Source: Planctomycetota bacterium (GTDB taxonomy: Bacteria > Planctomycetota > B15-G4 > SIAN01). From it: DNA of 64,000 nucleotides. The notes below the pieces were generated by a model. The model was given only the letters and a program-made list of their open reading frames with translations, did no database searches and was not told where the DNA came from. The translations under genes were made by a program, and so were the position numbers. Numbering within the stretch: position 1 is the stretch's first letter; the number at the start of each line of letters is the position of its first letter. Of this stretch, positions 34,940-44,084 are shown one piece after another. The DNA is taken from the NCBI GenBank assembly GCA_028289345.1, contig JANQQL010000033.1, forward strand, positions 930,001-994,000, read 5' to 3'.

Positions 34940-35641
34940 ATGCTCGCCGCTCTCACTTTGGCCGCCCTGCTCCCCGGATTCGACGACACCCCGGCCCCTG
35001 CGTCGATGCAGAAAACTGAAGCCAGCCTCTACTGGATCTTCCTGGAGAGTGGAGACAACTCCACCGCGTTGGAGCCGGAACAGAGCCGCAAGATGCAGCG
35101 CGCGCACCTCGACAACCTGGGACGACTTTACAAAGAGGGCAAGAGTCCCTTGGCCGGCCCCTTGGGGGATGGCGGCTCCCTCCGCGGCATCGTCGTCGTG
35201 GAAGCGCCGGATCAAGAAGCGCTGATGCGGGAATTCGAACCGGACCCGTTCGTCGAGCACGGCTACCTGAAGGTCAGCGCCTATCCGTGGCAGATGACGG
35301 GAACCATTCACGCCCATGACGGCTCCGACGACATGGGAAAGTACTGGTTGGCGATGATTCAACGGCCGACGGGCTGCTCTCCCAAAGACGCGCGCGAACT
35401 GGTCGGCGAGGTGCTCGCGGAACTGTCCTTTCCCGACAACCGCGGGCCTTTGGCGGTCGCAGGTCCGGTGGAGGACCAGGGACGGCTGTGTGGGATCTTC
35501 CTGTTTCACGTCGATGACCCGGAAGCCATCGAAGCCCATTTGAGTCAGTCGCTGATTCTGGAAACCGGAGAACTCACCGCGACCCTGAAACCGGTGTACT
35601 TGGGACGCGGCATGCTGGAAGGTCGGTCGGCAACCGAGTGA
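34940..35641 (+). CDS. Exported protein with two YciI-like domains
   Basis: A 233-residue protein with a short N-terminal hydrophobic stretch (MLAALTLAALLPGF), probably a signal peptide. Two related blocks follow: YWIFLESGDNSTALEP to FVEHGYLKVSAYPW, and KYWLAMIQRPTGCSP to ATLKPVYLGRGM. Each reads as the YciI ferredoxin-like fold (GPLGDGGSLRGIVVVEAPD and GPVEDQGRLCGIFLFHVDD are equivalent). The DGPF residues are not fully kept. An enzymatic role is not established. GGAG lies 7 nt before the ATG. A cytoplasmic YciI protein and its ECF42 factor are encoded 2.8 kb to the left, so the theme recurs locally. Confidence 0.8.
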   Translation: MLAALTLAALLPGFDDTPAPASMQKTEASLYWIFLESGDNSTALEPEQSRKMQRAHLDNLGRLYKEGKSPLAGPLGDGGSLRGIVVVEAPDQEALMREFEPDPFVEHGYLKVSAYPWQMTGTIHAHDGSDDMGKYWLAMIQRPTGCSPKDARELVGEVLAELSFPDNRGPLAVAGPVEDQGRLCGIFLFHVDDPEAIEAHLSQSLILETGELTATLKPVYLGRGMLEGRSATE

Positions 35642-35717
35642 GCTCTCCTGGGCGGGCGCAGTGATCGTCCGTCGCACCTGCGATGCTGATCGCACAGCCC
35701 GACCCTCGGCCCATGAG

Positions 35718-36863
35718 TCAGCGAATCTGCTGGAGCTGCACTCTCTGCTCGACGGCCTTGCCCCCTCGCAACAGCTTCAGGGTCACTTCCTGGCCCACCT
35801 CATGGCGATCCATGGCGGACAGGAGATCTTCTCCGCGCCGCACGGGCGTGCCATCGACCTCGATGATGATGTCGCCGAGCTCGACCCCGGACCGGGTCTG
35901 TCGCGTCGGTCGCAACCCGGCTCGCTCGGCAGCACTGCCGCGGGTCACTTCAACGATCAGGACTCCCTCTTGACCACTGCGCTTCAGGACGTGGTCGGCG
36001 GCAATGGTCACTCCCAAGCCAGCTCGCTGCACTTGGCCGAACTCGAGGATCTGGGGGACGATTCGATTCACCGTGTCGACTGGAACCGCAAAGCCGATCC
36101 CCGCGTAAGCGCCCGATGGACTGTAGATCGCGGTGTTCACGCCGATCAGGCGACCGGCGGAATCCAACAGAGGTCCTCCCGAGTTTCCGGGATTGATCGC
36201 CGCGTCGGTTTGGATCACATCTTTGATCACCCGTCGCGTCACCGACTCGATCTCTCGGCCGAGGCCACTGATGACTCCCGTGGTGAGCGTCTGGTCAAAG
36301 CCGAACGGGTTGCCGATCGCCACCACGAACTGCCCGACTTGGAGATCGTGGCTGGTCCCCACCGCGATGGCGGAAAGCTGGTCGGTCGGAGCCTCGATCT
36401 TCAAGACGGCGAGATCCTTGTTCGGCTCCGCTCCCACCAGGGAGGCGGGCCACGAGGACTGGTCGGACAGCACCACGACCGCCCGATCCGCCCCCTGAAT
36501 CACGTGGTAGTTGGTGACCACGTGCCCCCGGTTGTCCCACAAGAACCCGGACCCCGTGCCACGGGGAACTTCCACGGTCATGCGGTACCAGTTCTGACCG
36601 ATCTCCGAAGTTCGAATGTAGACCACCGACGGTGAGGCCTGACGGAACAGATTGATCGTGTCCTGCTCGAACGGGGCAAGTTCACCGCGAGGAGTGATCT
36701 CCCGCGGCGGCGCCGGAGTCTGGTTGGACGCGAAACCACCAATCGCCCAGACCCGAAACGCCAAGAACGCCACGACCACCAACAGCAGCAGCTGTCCGAA
36801 GGGAAAACGTGCTCCGCCTCGAACAGGGCGCCGGGAAGAAAAGTTCGTCTCTTCGTATGTCAT
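35718..36863 (-). CDS. HtrA/DegP-type serine protease with PDZ domain
   Basis: A membrane-anchored S1C protease of 381 residues: one N-terminal helix (23-42), the trypsin-like domain with the triad His120 (TNYHVI), Asp150 (NKDLAVL) and Ser228 (NPGNSGGP), and one C-terminal PDZ domain (about 280-380, with LGDIIIEVDGTPV). It should degrade or refold damaged proteins in the periplasm. The single PDZ and N-terminal anchor resemble DegS and the planctomycete/actinobacterial HtrA forms more than DegP. The lipoprotein gene upstream ends 10 bp before its start, so the three leftward genes from 37881 may be one operon. Confidence 0.95.
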   Translation of the reverse strand: MTYEETNFSSRRPVRGGARFPFGQLLLLVVVAFLAFRVWAIGGFASNQTPAPPREITPRGELAPFEQDTINLFRQASPSVVYIRTSEIGQNWYRMTVEVPRGTGSGFLWDNRGHVVTNYHVIQGADRAVVVLSDQSSWPASLVGAEPNKDLAVLKIEAPTDQLSAIAVGTSHDLQVGQFVVAIGNPFGFDQTLTTGVISGLGREIESVTRRVIKDVIQTDAAINPGNSGGPLLDSAGRLIGVNTAIYSPSGAYAGIGFAVPVDTVNRIVPQILEFGQVQRAGLGVTIAADHVLKRSGQEGVLIVEVTRGSAAERAGLRPTRQTRSGVELGDIIIEVDGTPVRRGEDLLSAMDRHEVGQEVTLKLLRGGKAVEQRVQLQQIR

Positions 36864-36872
36864 GGCAGTCTC

Positions 36873-37463
36873 TCAAGAGGTCGCTTCGGGATCCTCCCAC
36901 CCGAATTCCTCGGGGTCGACGACCCACAGGATCTCCTTGACCAGGACCAGATGGCTTTCTCGATCCAGGGTGACTCGCAACACGTTGCTTCGCAGCGCCC
37001 GATTTTGCACCGCAATCGAGTCGCCGCCCGGGACCGGCGCAACGCCGAATCCTTGATTCAAGACGAAGTCGGTCGAGCTGACCACCGCCTCTCGATCTTG
37101 GAACTCGTCGGGAATCAACACCGCCGGGGTCAGGAATCGCAAGGCGGCTCCGGCGGGACTGATCTGGGAAAACACCGGGATCAGGTTGGTCGGGAGGATG
37201 AAATCCAGGTTCCAACCGGTGTGCGCCGAGTATTGGTACTCGAAGATCTCTTCGGTCAACGTGTAGAAGACCCGATGAGGGGGGCCGAGTTCGTCCAGCA
37301 CCACTCCTCGATCGGAGACGTGGGGCTCCAGGGCTTCGAAGCCATCCGGAGACCAGGGGGTGCCTTGTTCGAGGCGCTGAACACTCAGGCGGCAGCCTGC
37401 CAAGCCCAGCGCGACAAGCAAGAGCAAGTTCCTCCTCGGGAATTGTTCAGAACGGCATGCCAT
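36873..37463 (-). CDS. Lipoprotein of unknown function, BamE-like start
   Basis: A 196-residue lipoprotein (RRNLLLLVALGLAGC, lipobox LAGC). After it, VVLDELGPPHRVFYTLTEEIFEYQY resembles the SmpA/OmlA (BamE) motif in which a G-x-P is followed by aromatic strands; the middle contains a hydrophobic stretch (NLDFILPTNLIPVFSQ). The ATG at 37463 overlaps the end of the preceding lipoprotein gene by 17 bp. The family assignment is tentative. Its company with another BamE-like lipoprotein and an HtrA protease points to cell-envelope maintenance. Confidence 0.78.
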   Translation of the reverse strand: MACRSEQFPRRNLLLLVALGLAGCRLSVQRLEQGTPWSPDGFEALEPHVSDRGVVLDELGPPHRVFYTLTEEIFEYQYSAHTGWNLDFILPTNLIPVFSQISPAGAALRFLTPAVLIPDEFQDREAVVSSTDFVLNQGFGVAPVPGGDSIAVQNRALRSNVLRVTLDRESHLVLVKEILWVVDPEEFGWEDPEATS

Positions 37464-37881
37464 ACTTGGCACTGTCCTGGTCCAGGCACACGCCGACGTG
37501 TTGCACGGTGCCGGCTTCATCGAAGAAGGTGATCACGTGATCCCACTTTTCGTCCCGGCGGAACGTCGAAAAAATGATCAGGAACAAGGCGCTCTGCCGT
37601 GACTTGATGCGCTGGTAGCGGTAGGCCTGCTCGAACAAAGGATCGTGGGCACGTTGGGAGTAGATGATTTCGTCCGGCGGACCCAGCACCCGTGTCACGT
37701 CAGAGCGAGTCGACTGGCCGACCTTGATCTTCGCGATGTCTTCCGGCGGAATCCCCGGCCCCGTCGTCGTCTGGGCCATCACGCAGGCCGACAACGATAG
37801 GAGCATCATGAGAGCCGCGCCCCGATACCATCCGGTAGTGGGACGAGTCTTCTGGCTCTCACGTGCAGAACAGTGCGGCAT
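37447..37881 (-). CDS. BamE/SmpA-like lipoprotein
   Basis: The 144-residue product has a lipobox-type signal (ALMMLLSLSAC) and, after it, IAKIKVGQSTRSDVTRVLGPPDEII, the hallmark of the SmpA/OmlA family: I-K-x-G-x-T/S-x-x-D-V-x-x-x-L-G-x-P. YRYQRIKSRQSALFLIIFSTF and WDHVITFFDEAGTV provide the following strands. BamE proteins assist outer-membrane protein insertion in Gram-negative cells. It is the first gene of a leftward set with the next lipoprotein (17 bp overlap) and htrA. It overlaps nothing on the other strand if the divergent glycosyltransferase starts at 38028. Confidence 0.83.
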   Translation of the reverse strand: MPHCSARESQKTRPTTGWYRGAALMMLLSLSACVMAQTTTGPGIPPEDIAKIKVGQSTRSDVTRVLGPPDEIIYSQRAHDPLFEQAYRYQRIKSRQSALFLIIFSTFRRDEKWDHVITFFDEAGTVQHVGVCLDQDSAKYGMPF

Positions 37882-38027
37882 GGGCGTTTCTCCTGATCAG
37901 CTCGGTCTCTGGAGAAAACATACCCGGTCGTCGCGTTGGTTCGCGCAAAAACGTCCGGAGGCCAAGCCGCACTGGTTGCGATCGGCTGATAAGCTCACGC
38001 ACTTTTCCGCGAGTTGGCGCTGCGATC

Positions 38028-39590
38028 GTGACCTCTCCCACTCCTCATTCGACCCTTCGTCGCTCTCTCCCCGCGCTGGGATGGGCCACGGCCCTGGTCT
38101 ATGCCATGGCTTGCCTGATCTTCTGGGTCGAGCCCGACTGGCGCCCCGAGTGGGACAGCGCGATGTATCTCCTGACCGCTCGAGCGTTGGCACTCGGCGA
38201 GGGTTACACCTATCTGGGAGATCCGTTCTTCTTGCGACCTCCAGGAATGGCCTGGTTGTTGTCGCTGGTGATGGAGAACGGTGTGTTCCAAGCCGAAGCC
38301 GTCAACCGCCTGGTGATGGGCAGCGCCATCCTGGCGGGATTCGCCGTATTCTTCGGTTTGCGTTCCCTCCACTCTCGCGGCGCCGCCGTCGTGCTGACCG
38401 CGCTGACCGTCACCAGCCCGGGATTCGTGGCCCTGTTCAATCGGGTCATGAGCGAGTTTCCCTATCTCGCTCTGACATTCGTCGGCATCGGGCTGTTCGA
38501 ACGTTCGAAAGGTCCTCGTCCCGGCGCACGGTGGCTGGCGATCGTCGCCGCATTCTGTTTGGCAGGGGCTCTCGCCTTGCGAAGCATCGGACTTCTTTTG
38601 ATTCCGGGAATGCTGCTCTCCCGCTCCCAAGCGACGGAATCGACCCACGGGCAGCTACTTCGGCGAGGTGTCGCACCGGTCCTGTTGATCGCCCTGAGCC
38701 TTCCTTGGTTCCTCCATGCTCAGCAAGCCGAGCAACAAGCGGAAGCTCCTTCCCACCAGATGCTGAACTTCAGTTACACCACTTCCATGTTCCATGTGGA
38801 CCCGCGCAACCCGGAGTCCCCTTGGATCTCGGTGAACCACTTCGTGGATCGGCTGCAAGACAATGGCCAGGCGCTGTTCCACGACCTGGGGTGGTGTGTC
38901 TTTCGATCCAAGCACGGCGCCGTCGGAATGGCCCTGGCCCTGCTGGTCGCTGTCGGCTTCGGGATCTGCTGGCGACGCGGTGCGACCTTGTTCGAATGGC
39001 TGACCGTGTTCTACACGGCGCTGCTGCTGACCTACTTCACCAACGCCTTTCGCCTGTTCCTGCCTTTGGTGCCGCTGGCGTATCGCTACCTGTGGGTGGC
39101 CGTGTCGACCGGACTCGACAAGCTGACTTCGGGATCGATCCCTGCTCCTCGCTTGGCACTCCTCGCCGTGCCGCTTTTCGTGGGGAACCTGGTGTTCTTC
39201 CAGGACTCTCTCGCGGGAGACTTTCCTCTCGTGCGAGGAACCCGGACCATCGCTCTTTGGCAGAAACCCCCACTCGTCCAGGACCTGCAAGCAGTCTCCC
39301 AGTGGATCGAAGAGAACACCCCGGAAGACGCGGTCCTGCTGGCTAGTTCCGCGCCCATGTACTCCGCGCTGACCGGACGCAAGGTGTTCACGTATCGCTT
39401 TGCGGAAGGCGATCGACTCCCGGCACTGTTGGAGGAGTGGCAACCCCAGTACGTCATCTTCGACGGCCAATCCCCGAAGCTGCAGTCCCTGGTCACCCCG
39501 GTGGTTCAACGCAGCTTCCAGAACTGGGTGTTGACCCCGCGTCCCGATCGAGCTCCCATCGCGATCTATCGACTCGTCCCTTGGCAGTGA
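38028..39590 (+). CDS. Membrane glycosyltransferase, GT39/ArnT-like
   Basis: A polytopic protein of about 520 residues with an N-terminal helix (WATALVYAMACLIFWV), the first extracytoplasmic loop PEWDSAMYLLTARALALGEGYT, in which the Asp fits the catalytic acid of the PMT/ArnT (GT-C) fold, and about ten further hydrophobic segments. The C-terminal soluble part (VSQWIEENTPEDAVLLASSAP) matches this group. It would transfer a sugar from a polyprenyl-phosphate donor outside the membrane; donor and acceptor are unknown. I use the GTG at 38028; a longer frame from 37863 overlaps the divergent lipoprotein gene and looks non-coding. It is convergent with the GT2 gene (9 bp apart). Confidence 0.85.
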   Translation: MTSPTPHSTLRRSLPALGWATALVYAMACLIFWVEPDWRPEWDSAMYLLTARALALGEGYTYLGDPFFLRPPGMAWLLSLVMENGVFQAEAVNRLVMGSAILAGFAVFFGLRSLHSRGAAVVLTALTVTSPGFVALFNRVMSEFPYLALTFVGIGLFERSKGPRPGARWLAIVAAFCLAGALALRSIGLLLIPGMLLSRSQATESTHGQLLRRGVAPVLLIALSLPWFLHAQQAEQQAEAPSHQMLNFSYTTSMFHVDPRNPESPWISVNHFVDRLQDNGQALFHDLGWCVFRSKHGAVGMALALLVAVGFGICWRRGATLFEWLTVFYTALLLTYFTNAFRLFLPLVPLAYRYLWVAVSTGLDKLTSGSIPAPRLALLAVPLFVGNLVFFQDSLAGDFPLVRGTRTIALWQKPPLVQDLQAVSQWIEENTPEDAVLLASSAPMYSALTGRKVFTYRFAEGDRLPALLEEWQPQYVIFDGQSPKLQSLVTPVVQRSFQNWVLTPRPDRAPIAIYRLVPWQ

Positions 39591-39599
39591 TGCGGGACG

Positions 39600-40895
39600 T
39601 CACCGGGCCAGGGATTGTTCCGCCGCGCGCCACCAGACCTGGGCTTTCTGAGGCTGATCCCAGGCGAGCAAGAGATCGCGTCCGCGCTCCCAAGCTTGGC
39701 GATCCTGAGGCGCCCGCTGGATTCGCTGCCGCAACACCGTGACACAGCGGCCCACGTCATCGTCCGCAAGCACTCGAGACACGTCTCCCCACACCGCATT
39801 GGCGCTCTTCGAATCAAAGTTCTTTGCCGCTTCGAAGTCGGCGCGGGCTCCTTCTCGGTCTCCCAGCACGTAGCGTGACTCCGAGCGACGGCAAAGCACG
39901 AACCCGGCGTTCACTCCGTCCCACGGCGCGTGCCAGGACGGTTTCTCGAACAAAGGGAGGACCTCGCTCCACTCCCGAATGGCCGGGTCATGACAATCCG
40001 TGAGGGCCAACAATCGCGCCCCGATCGTGCGAAGATTCACACTGGGTTCACACCGCGAGTCGGCCCGCCGGCGCAGAGACTCGGCTTGCTCGACCAGGCC
40101 TTCGCGAAGGAGATCCCCGATCAACAACGCGGCCACCTCCGGCGCGAACACATGGGCTCGAGCCGTCGGCGCGTCGAGAGACTCGAGCAGATTCCAAGAA
40201 CGCTCCAGGCATTCTCGCGAGCGTTGGCGATCCACCCCGAAGACCAAAGGGTGAGTGGCCACCTTGAACATCAGATACGGGTCGTGGGAGTACTCGCGAA
40301 GGGTCCGCTCGAGAAGTCGCCGATCCCTGGCTTCCTTGCCGCGCTCGGCTACGACGTGTTCCTGGTAGCCGACGTGATGAATGGTCGCAGGCAAGTGACC
40401 GAGTCCGGCTCCCTGATTTCGGGCCCAACGGTGAAGCGATTCATCCACCCGTTCGTGAAACGGCCCGTGGTAGCGAACCGTGGGATGGTTGCGGAAGCAT
40501 CGCAGCAAGGTTGCCGTCGTGGTGCGATTGCCCGTCAGAGAACTGACGACCGGAACCACGAATCCGGCCAGGTCGTCCCGGTGGAGCGCTGAGTTCCATT
40601 GCTCGGCGCTATCCACCTCGAGGATCTCGTCCGCATCCAGCACCAGAATCCAGCGTCCGGTGGCCCGATCCAGGCTGAGATTGCGAGGAGCGGAGAAGTC
40701 GTCACCCCAATCGGTTTCCACCACGGTGGCTTCGAATTGACGGGCGATGGTGCAAGTGTTGTCCCGAGATCCGGTGTCAACCACGACGATCTCTTGGACC
40801 CATGGGCGGGCGCTCTCGAGACAGCGGGGGAGCCGCTTCTCTTCGTCGCGAACGATCATGCACAGGGATACCCGGATGTCGGACGGGTTGCCCAA
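39600..40895 (-). CDS. Family 2 glycosyltransferase with helical C-terminal region
   Basis: A cytoplasmic GT2 enzyme of about 431 residues. RVSLCMIVRDEEKRLPRCLE and EIVVVDTGSRDNT are the nucleotide-sugar-binding start, and WILVLDADEILE contains the metal-binding DxD. After about residue 210 come helical repeats (RRLLERTLREYSHDPYLMF, FVLCRRSESRYVLGDREGA) of TPR type, the layout of SunS/TPR-fused GT2 proteins. The acceptor is unknown. No ATG lies near the expected start; TTG at 40895 with GGGAGG four nt upstream is the best choice, while the open frame runs on to 41045. The SRPBCC gene lies 56 bp upstream on the same strand. Confidence 0.82.
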   Translation of the reverse strand: MGNPSDIRVSLCMIVRDEEKRLPRCLESARPWVQEIVVVDTGSRDNTCTIARQFEATVVETDWGDDFSAPRNLSLDRATGRWILVLDADEILEVDSAEQWNSALHRDDLAGFVVPVVSSLTGNRTTTATLLRCFRNHPTVRYHGPFHERVDESLHRWARNQGAGLGHLPATIHHVGYQEHVVAERGKEARDRRLLERTLREYSHDPYLMFKVATHPLVFGVDRQRSRECLERSWNLLESLDAPTARAHVFAPEVAALLIGDLLREGLVEQAESLRRRADSRCEPSVNLRTIGARLLALTDCHDPAIREWSEVLPLFEKPSWHAPWDGVNAGFVLCRRSESRYVLGDREGARADFEAAKNFDSKSANAVWGDVSRVLADDDVGRCVTVLRQRIQRAPQDRQAWERGRDLLLAWDQPQKAQVWWRAAEQSLAR

Positions 40896-40951
40896 GAGCC
40901 CTCCCCCTGTCTGGCTCGTCAAACGCCTTGGCCCGCAGAATTCGCGCCCGA

Positions 40952-41464
40952 CTAGCCGGATTCGACCACGCGCTTCAGGTTTTCGTAGGTGGCCTGGTTG
41001 CGTTTGGTGATCTGGCCCTTCATGACTCGCAGCATCGATCGCCACAAGATGTTGCGGCCTTCCATGATCGTGGTAGCGGTGACTTTGGTTCGGTCACCGA
41101 CCGGCTCGAACCGCACCTCCGTGTTGCCGAGGAACGGGTCAGCCTCCATGTCGAACGCATACACCTCGTGTTCGACACACTGGGTCACCTTTTCGACCAC
41201 GGACACGGACTTCCCATTCTCGTCGAACGACAGGCGCCACTTGCTCCCGACTTCGAGTGGAGCGCCTTCCAGGTTCTCGATCTTCTCGAGATTGATCATC
41301 CACTCCGAAGCTTTGGCTTCGTCGGTGAACACTTGCCAAGTGCGGGCCACCGGTTGATCAATGAGCACTTCGTTTTCGATGGTCATCGTCGAGACGAGAC
41401 CCAGTCCGAGAAACACCAGTGCCAAGACCAGCACCACTCCGCCGAGGATTCGCAAGACCTTCAT
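40952..41464 (-). CDS. SRPBCC-family protein with membrane anchor
   Basis: The 170-residue product has an N-terminal hydrophobic helix (ILGGVVLVLALVFLGLG) followed by a START/SRPBCC domain: ENEVLIDQPVARTWQVFTD, ASEWMINLEKIENLEG, SKWRLSFDENGK and TKVTATTIMEGRNILWR. Proteins of this fold bind hydrophobic ligands in a deep pocket; the ligand is unknown. The ATG at 41464 has AAGGAG 8 nt upstream and removes a 20-residue non-conserved extension. It may be co-transcribed with the GT2 gene. Confidence 0.87.
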   Translation of the reverse strand: MKVLRILGGVVLVLALVFLGLGLVSTMTIENEVLIDQPVARTWQVFTDEAKASEWMINLEKIENLEGAPLEVGSKWRLSFDENGKSVSVVEKVTQCVEHEVYAFDMEADPFLGNTEVRFEPVGDRTKVTATTIMEGRNILWRSMLRVMKGQITKRNQATYENLKRVVESG

Positions 41465-41811
41465 CGTCGCTCTCCTTCGACTCCGCCTCGCTTCGGCGAC
41501 CCACGACTGTCTCTCGATCGGCACTCACCGATCGCACCAGCCATCCGACCGTGACGACGAAGGCGACCCGCGGGTCATGGACCGGGCCCCGCGATCTGCT
41601 CGGAACCGTCGATCCACCAGCCGAGGTCACGGTCCGCCGTGGGCCCCATTATGGCGGGGACCGGGGACGGCCCCGCGGGCAAAACCGCCACCGGACGGCA
41701 AGAGGCTTCGGGATTCCGTTTGGGAGAACCCGTTCCTCGGCAACCCGGTACTTCACTCCTGCTTCCCCCCGACTCCCGTCGTCTTCCTCGGAGTGCCGTA
41801 CAATTCTCCTC
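41465..41811. other. Divergent intergenic region
   Basis: About 350 bp between the SRPBCC (-) and ECF sigma (+) genes. It is very GC-rich and contains a hairpin with GCGGGG/CCCCGC arms (41654-41676). Frames that run through it on both strands lack recognisable content. No clear promoter boxes are seen. Confidence 0.5.
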
Positions 41812-42564
41812 ATGACCACCCCCGCTTCCGGAACTCCTGAGCGACGCTTTCGTCCGACTCGCTGGTCCCTGGTCGCGCGTGCCGGGTCGAGCAACGGAGA
41901 AGCCCGCCGCCAGGCTCTCGCCGAACTCTGCCAAGCCTACTGGTACCCGCTGTACGCGTTCGTTCGACGCCGCGCCCACGATGAAAGCTCCGCGGCGGAC
42001 CTGACCCAGGAGTTCTTCGCACGGCTGCTGGAAGGCGATCGGTTGGCTGACGCGGATCCGGCAAGAGGCCGGTTTCGCAGCTTCTTGCTGGTCTCGTTGC
42101 GATCGTTCCTCGCCAACCAATCCGAGCGCCAAGGGGCGAAGAAGCGTGGCGGGGATCGAACCACGTTCTCCATGGACTTCGACCAGGCGGCGACGAGATT
42201 CGCCCAGGAGCCCCGCGACGACGAGACCCCGGACCGCGCCCTGAATCGCCAGTGGGCCTTGGAACTGGTGGATCGCTCGGTGGCTCGGCTGCGCGGGGAG
42301 TACGCCGGGCGCGGTCGACTCGCGACCTTTCAACGTCTCGAAGGGTTCCTCAGCGGGGACGGCTCGGACCGCTATCGACGCGCCGCCACCGACCTCGGAT
42401 CCTCGGAGTCCGCCGTGAAGGTCACCGTGCACCGCATGCGGGTTCGCTTGCAGGAAATCCTCCGCGAGGAAGTCCTCCAGACCGTGGAGCATCCCTCGTC
42501 CATCGAGGAAGAGATGCGAGACCTGTTCGCCGCCTTGGTGCCTCCCCACAGAAAAAAGCTGTAA
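41812..42564 (+). CDS. ECF-type sigma factor of the large planctomycete group
   Basis: A 250-residue sigma factor. FRPTRWSLVARAGSSNGEARRQALAELCQAYWYPLYAFVRRR is the characteristic N-terminus of a sigma group common in Planctomycetota and Verrucomicrobiota. SAADLTQEFFARLLE and FRSFLLVSLRSFLANQ are region 2. YRRAATDLGSSESAVKVTVHRMRVRLQEILREEV is region 4. The ATG at 41812 gives the standard start. A protein kinase gene starts about 45 bp after its stop, the usual sigma-kinase pairing, suggesting a linked signalling route. Confidence 0.94.
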   Translation: MTTPASGTPERRFRPTRWSLVARAGSSNGEARRQALAELCQAYWYPLYAFVRRRAHDESSAADLTQEFFARLLEGDRLADADPARGRFRSFLLVSLRSFLANQSERQGAKKRGGDRTTFSMDFDQAATRFAQEPRDDETPDRALNRQWALELVDRSVARLRGEYAGRGRLATFQRLEGFLSGDGSDRYRRAATDLGSSESAVKVTVHRMRVRLQEILREEVLQTVEHPSSIEEEMRDLFAALVPPHRKKL

Positions 42565-42610
42565 CCATTCTCGAGAGTTCCTGGAGAGTGGGATGGAGGG
42601 TGACACGAGA

Positions 42611-44047
42611 ATGACCGATCCCGAGTTCTGCGCAGATTGTGGGGCACGCATCCCGGACGACGGCAAGTCGCGCCGTTATTGCCCGGGCTGTCTGCTACGA
42701 GCCGGCCTCGATGAGAATCACTCGGATCCCCATGAGACGGCGGTCTTGCACACCACCGGTCCCTCACCTTCTCCGGAAGAACTGGCCGCGTCATTTCCGA
42801 GTCTGGAGATCCTGGATCACATCGGGCTCGGCGGCATGGGCTGGGTGTACAAGGCTCACCAGAAGGATCTACAACGCACGGTCGCCCTGAAGATCCTGCC
42901 CGCGGAACTGACCCAACAAGAGTCGTTCCGGGAACGGTTTCGTCGCGAAGCCCAAGCCCTGGCCAAGCTCTCTCATCCCCACGTCGTCAGCCTGTTCGAA
43001 TCCGGCGAAACCGAGGACCGCGCGTACTTCTTGATGGAGTACGTCGATGGCAAGAACCTGCGCGAGATTCAGCGAGAATCGGCGCTCACTCCGGCCGACG
43101 TGGTCGCCACACTCACTCAGATCTGCGACGCCCTGGACTACGCCCATTCTCATGGCGTCGTGCATCGCGACATCAAACCCGAGAACGTGCTGGTCGATCG
43201 CCAGGGCTCGGTCAAGATCGCCGACTTCGGCTTGGCCCGTTTGCTGGGAACGCCCGGCAACCCATGGATGACCGGGTCTCACCAAGTGCTTGGCACGCCC
43301 CACTACATGGCGCCGGAACAATGGGAGCGACCGCGGGCCGTGGATCATCGAGCCGATATCTACGGGGTCGGCGTCATGCTGTACGAGTTGCTGACCGGAG
43401 AGCTCCCTCTCGGACGATTCGAACCGCCGTCGAAACGCGCTCCGGTGGATCAACGCATGGACGCGCTGGTCCTTCGCTGCCTGGAAAAAGAGCCAGAGCG
43501 TCGCTTCCAGACAGCGCGCGATCTGAAGACGGCACTCGAGGCGCTGGCCTCCTCCGGCCTGCGGGGAACTCCGCTCCCGGGACCTGCCCCGTCGCCGCCG
43601 ATGGCGTCCCCCCGACCCTCCCGAGGCGGGACGTGGCTACTCGCGGCTCACTGGGTGTTTGCCATGGTCGGCCTGCTGGTGGCGATGCTTGCGGGACTCG
43701 TTCCGGTGTTCCTGTGGGTGCTTCTGGTCTTGGGAGTGATCCTGCCAGCCACCGGAGTCATCCGATCCTTGGGAACGCCACGCGCCTGGTCCTACTTCAC
43801 CTTGCTGCTGACCTGGATGCTGATGGCCACCCTGGGCCTGGCACTGGTCCCATCCCTGGCCACCGATCTGGCTGAGTGCCTGTCCGGTCCCGAAACCAGC
43901 CACGGTCATGCGAGAATCTCGTTCCGCCCCCACGAGGTCCGGGAAACCGGAATGATCCTCTTCACGATGACCGGCGTCGCTTGGCTCGGGGCTTTGCTGC
44001 TGCGCAAGATCGGTCAGCGCTGGCAACGACGCCTGTCACGACGCTAG
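42611..44047 (+). CDS. Membrane Ser/Thr protein kinase with N-terminal zinc ribbon
   Basis: The 478-residue protein begins with a C-x2-C...C-x2-C ribbon (Cys7, 10, 24, 27), then a Hanks kinase domain: GLGGMG (72-77), Lys94 (VALKIL), HRDIKPEN from 185 and DFG (205-207), ending at about 325. A Pro-rich linker leads to four membrane helices (LLAAHWVFAMVGLLVAMLAG; LWVLLVLGVILPATGV; FTLLLTWMLMATLGLAL; GMILFTMTGVAWLGALLL). It should phosphorylate Ser/Thr on partners that may include the adjacent sigma factor; that is inferred. A second ATG lies 18 nt upstream at 42593 with GGAG in reach, so the start is ambiguous. Confidence 0.92.
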   Translation: MTDPEFCADCGARIPDDGKSRRYCPGCLLRAGLDENHSDPHETAVLHTTGPSPSPEELAASFPSLEILDHIGLGGMGWVYKAHQKDLQRTVALKILPAELTQQESFRERFRREAQALAKLSHPHVVSLFESGETEDRAYFLMEYVDGKNLREIQRESALTPADVVATLTQICDALDYAHSHGVVHRDIKPENVLVDRQGSVKIADFGLARLLGTPGNPWMTGSHQVLGTPHYMAPEQWERPRAVDHRADIYGVGVMLYELLTGELPLGRFEPPSKRAPVDQRMDALVLRCLEKEPERRFQTARDLKTALEALASSGLRGTPLPGPAPSPPMASPRPSRGGTWLLAAHWVFAMVGLLVAMLAGLVPVFLWVLLVLGVILPATGVIRSLGTPRAWSYFTLLLTWMLMATLGLALVPSLATDLAECLSGPETSHGHARISFRPHEVRETGMILFTMTGVAWLGALLLRKIGQRWQRRLSRR

Positions 44048-44084
44048 GCAAGCGGAGTGATCGCTGCCACCAACTCTCAGCCAC

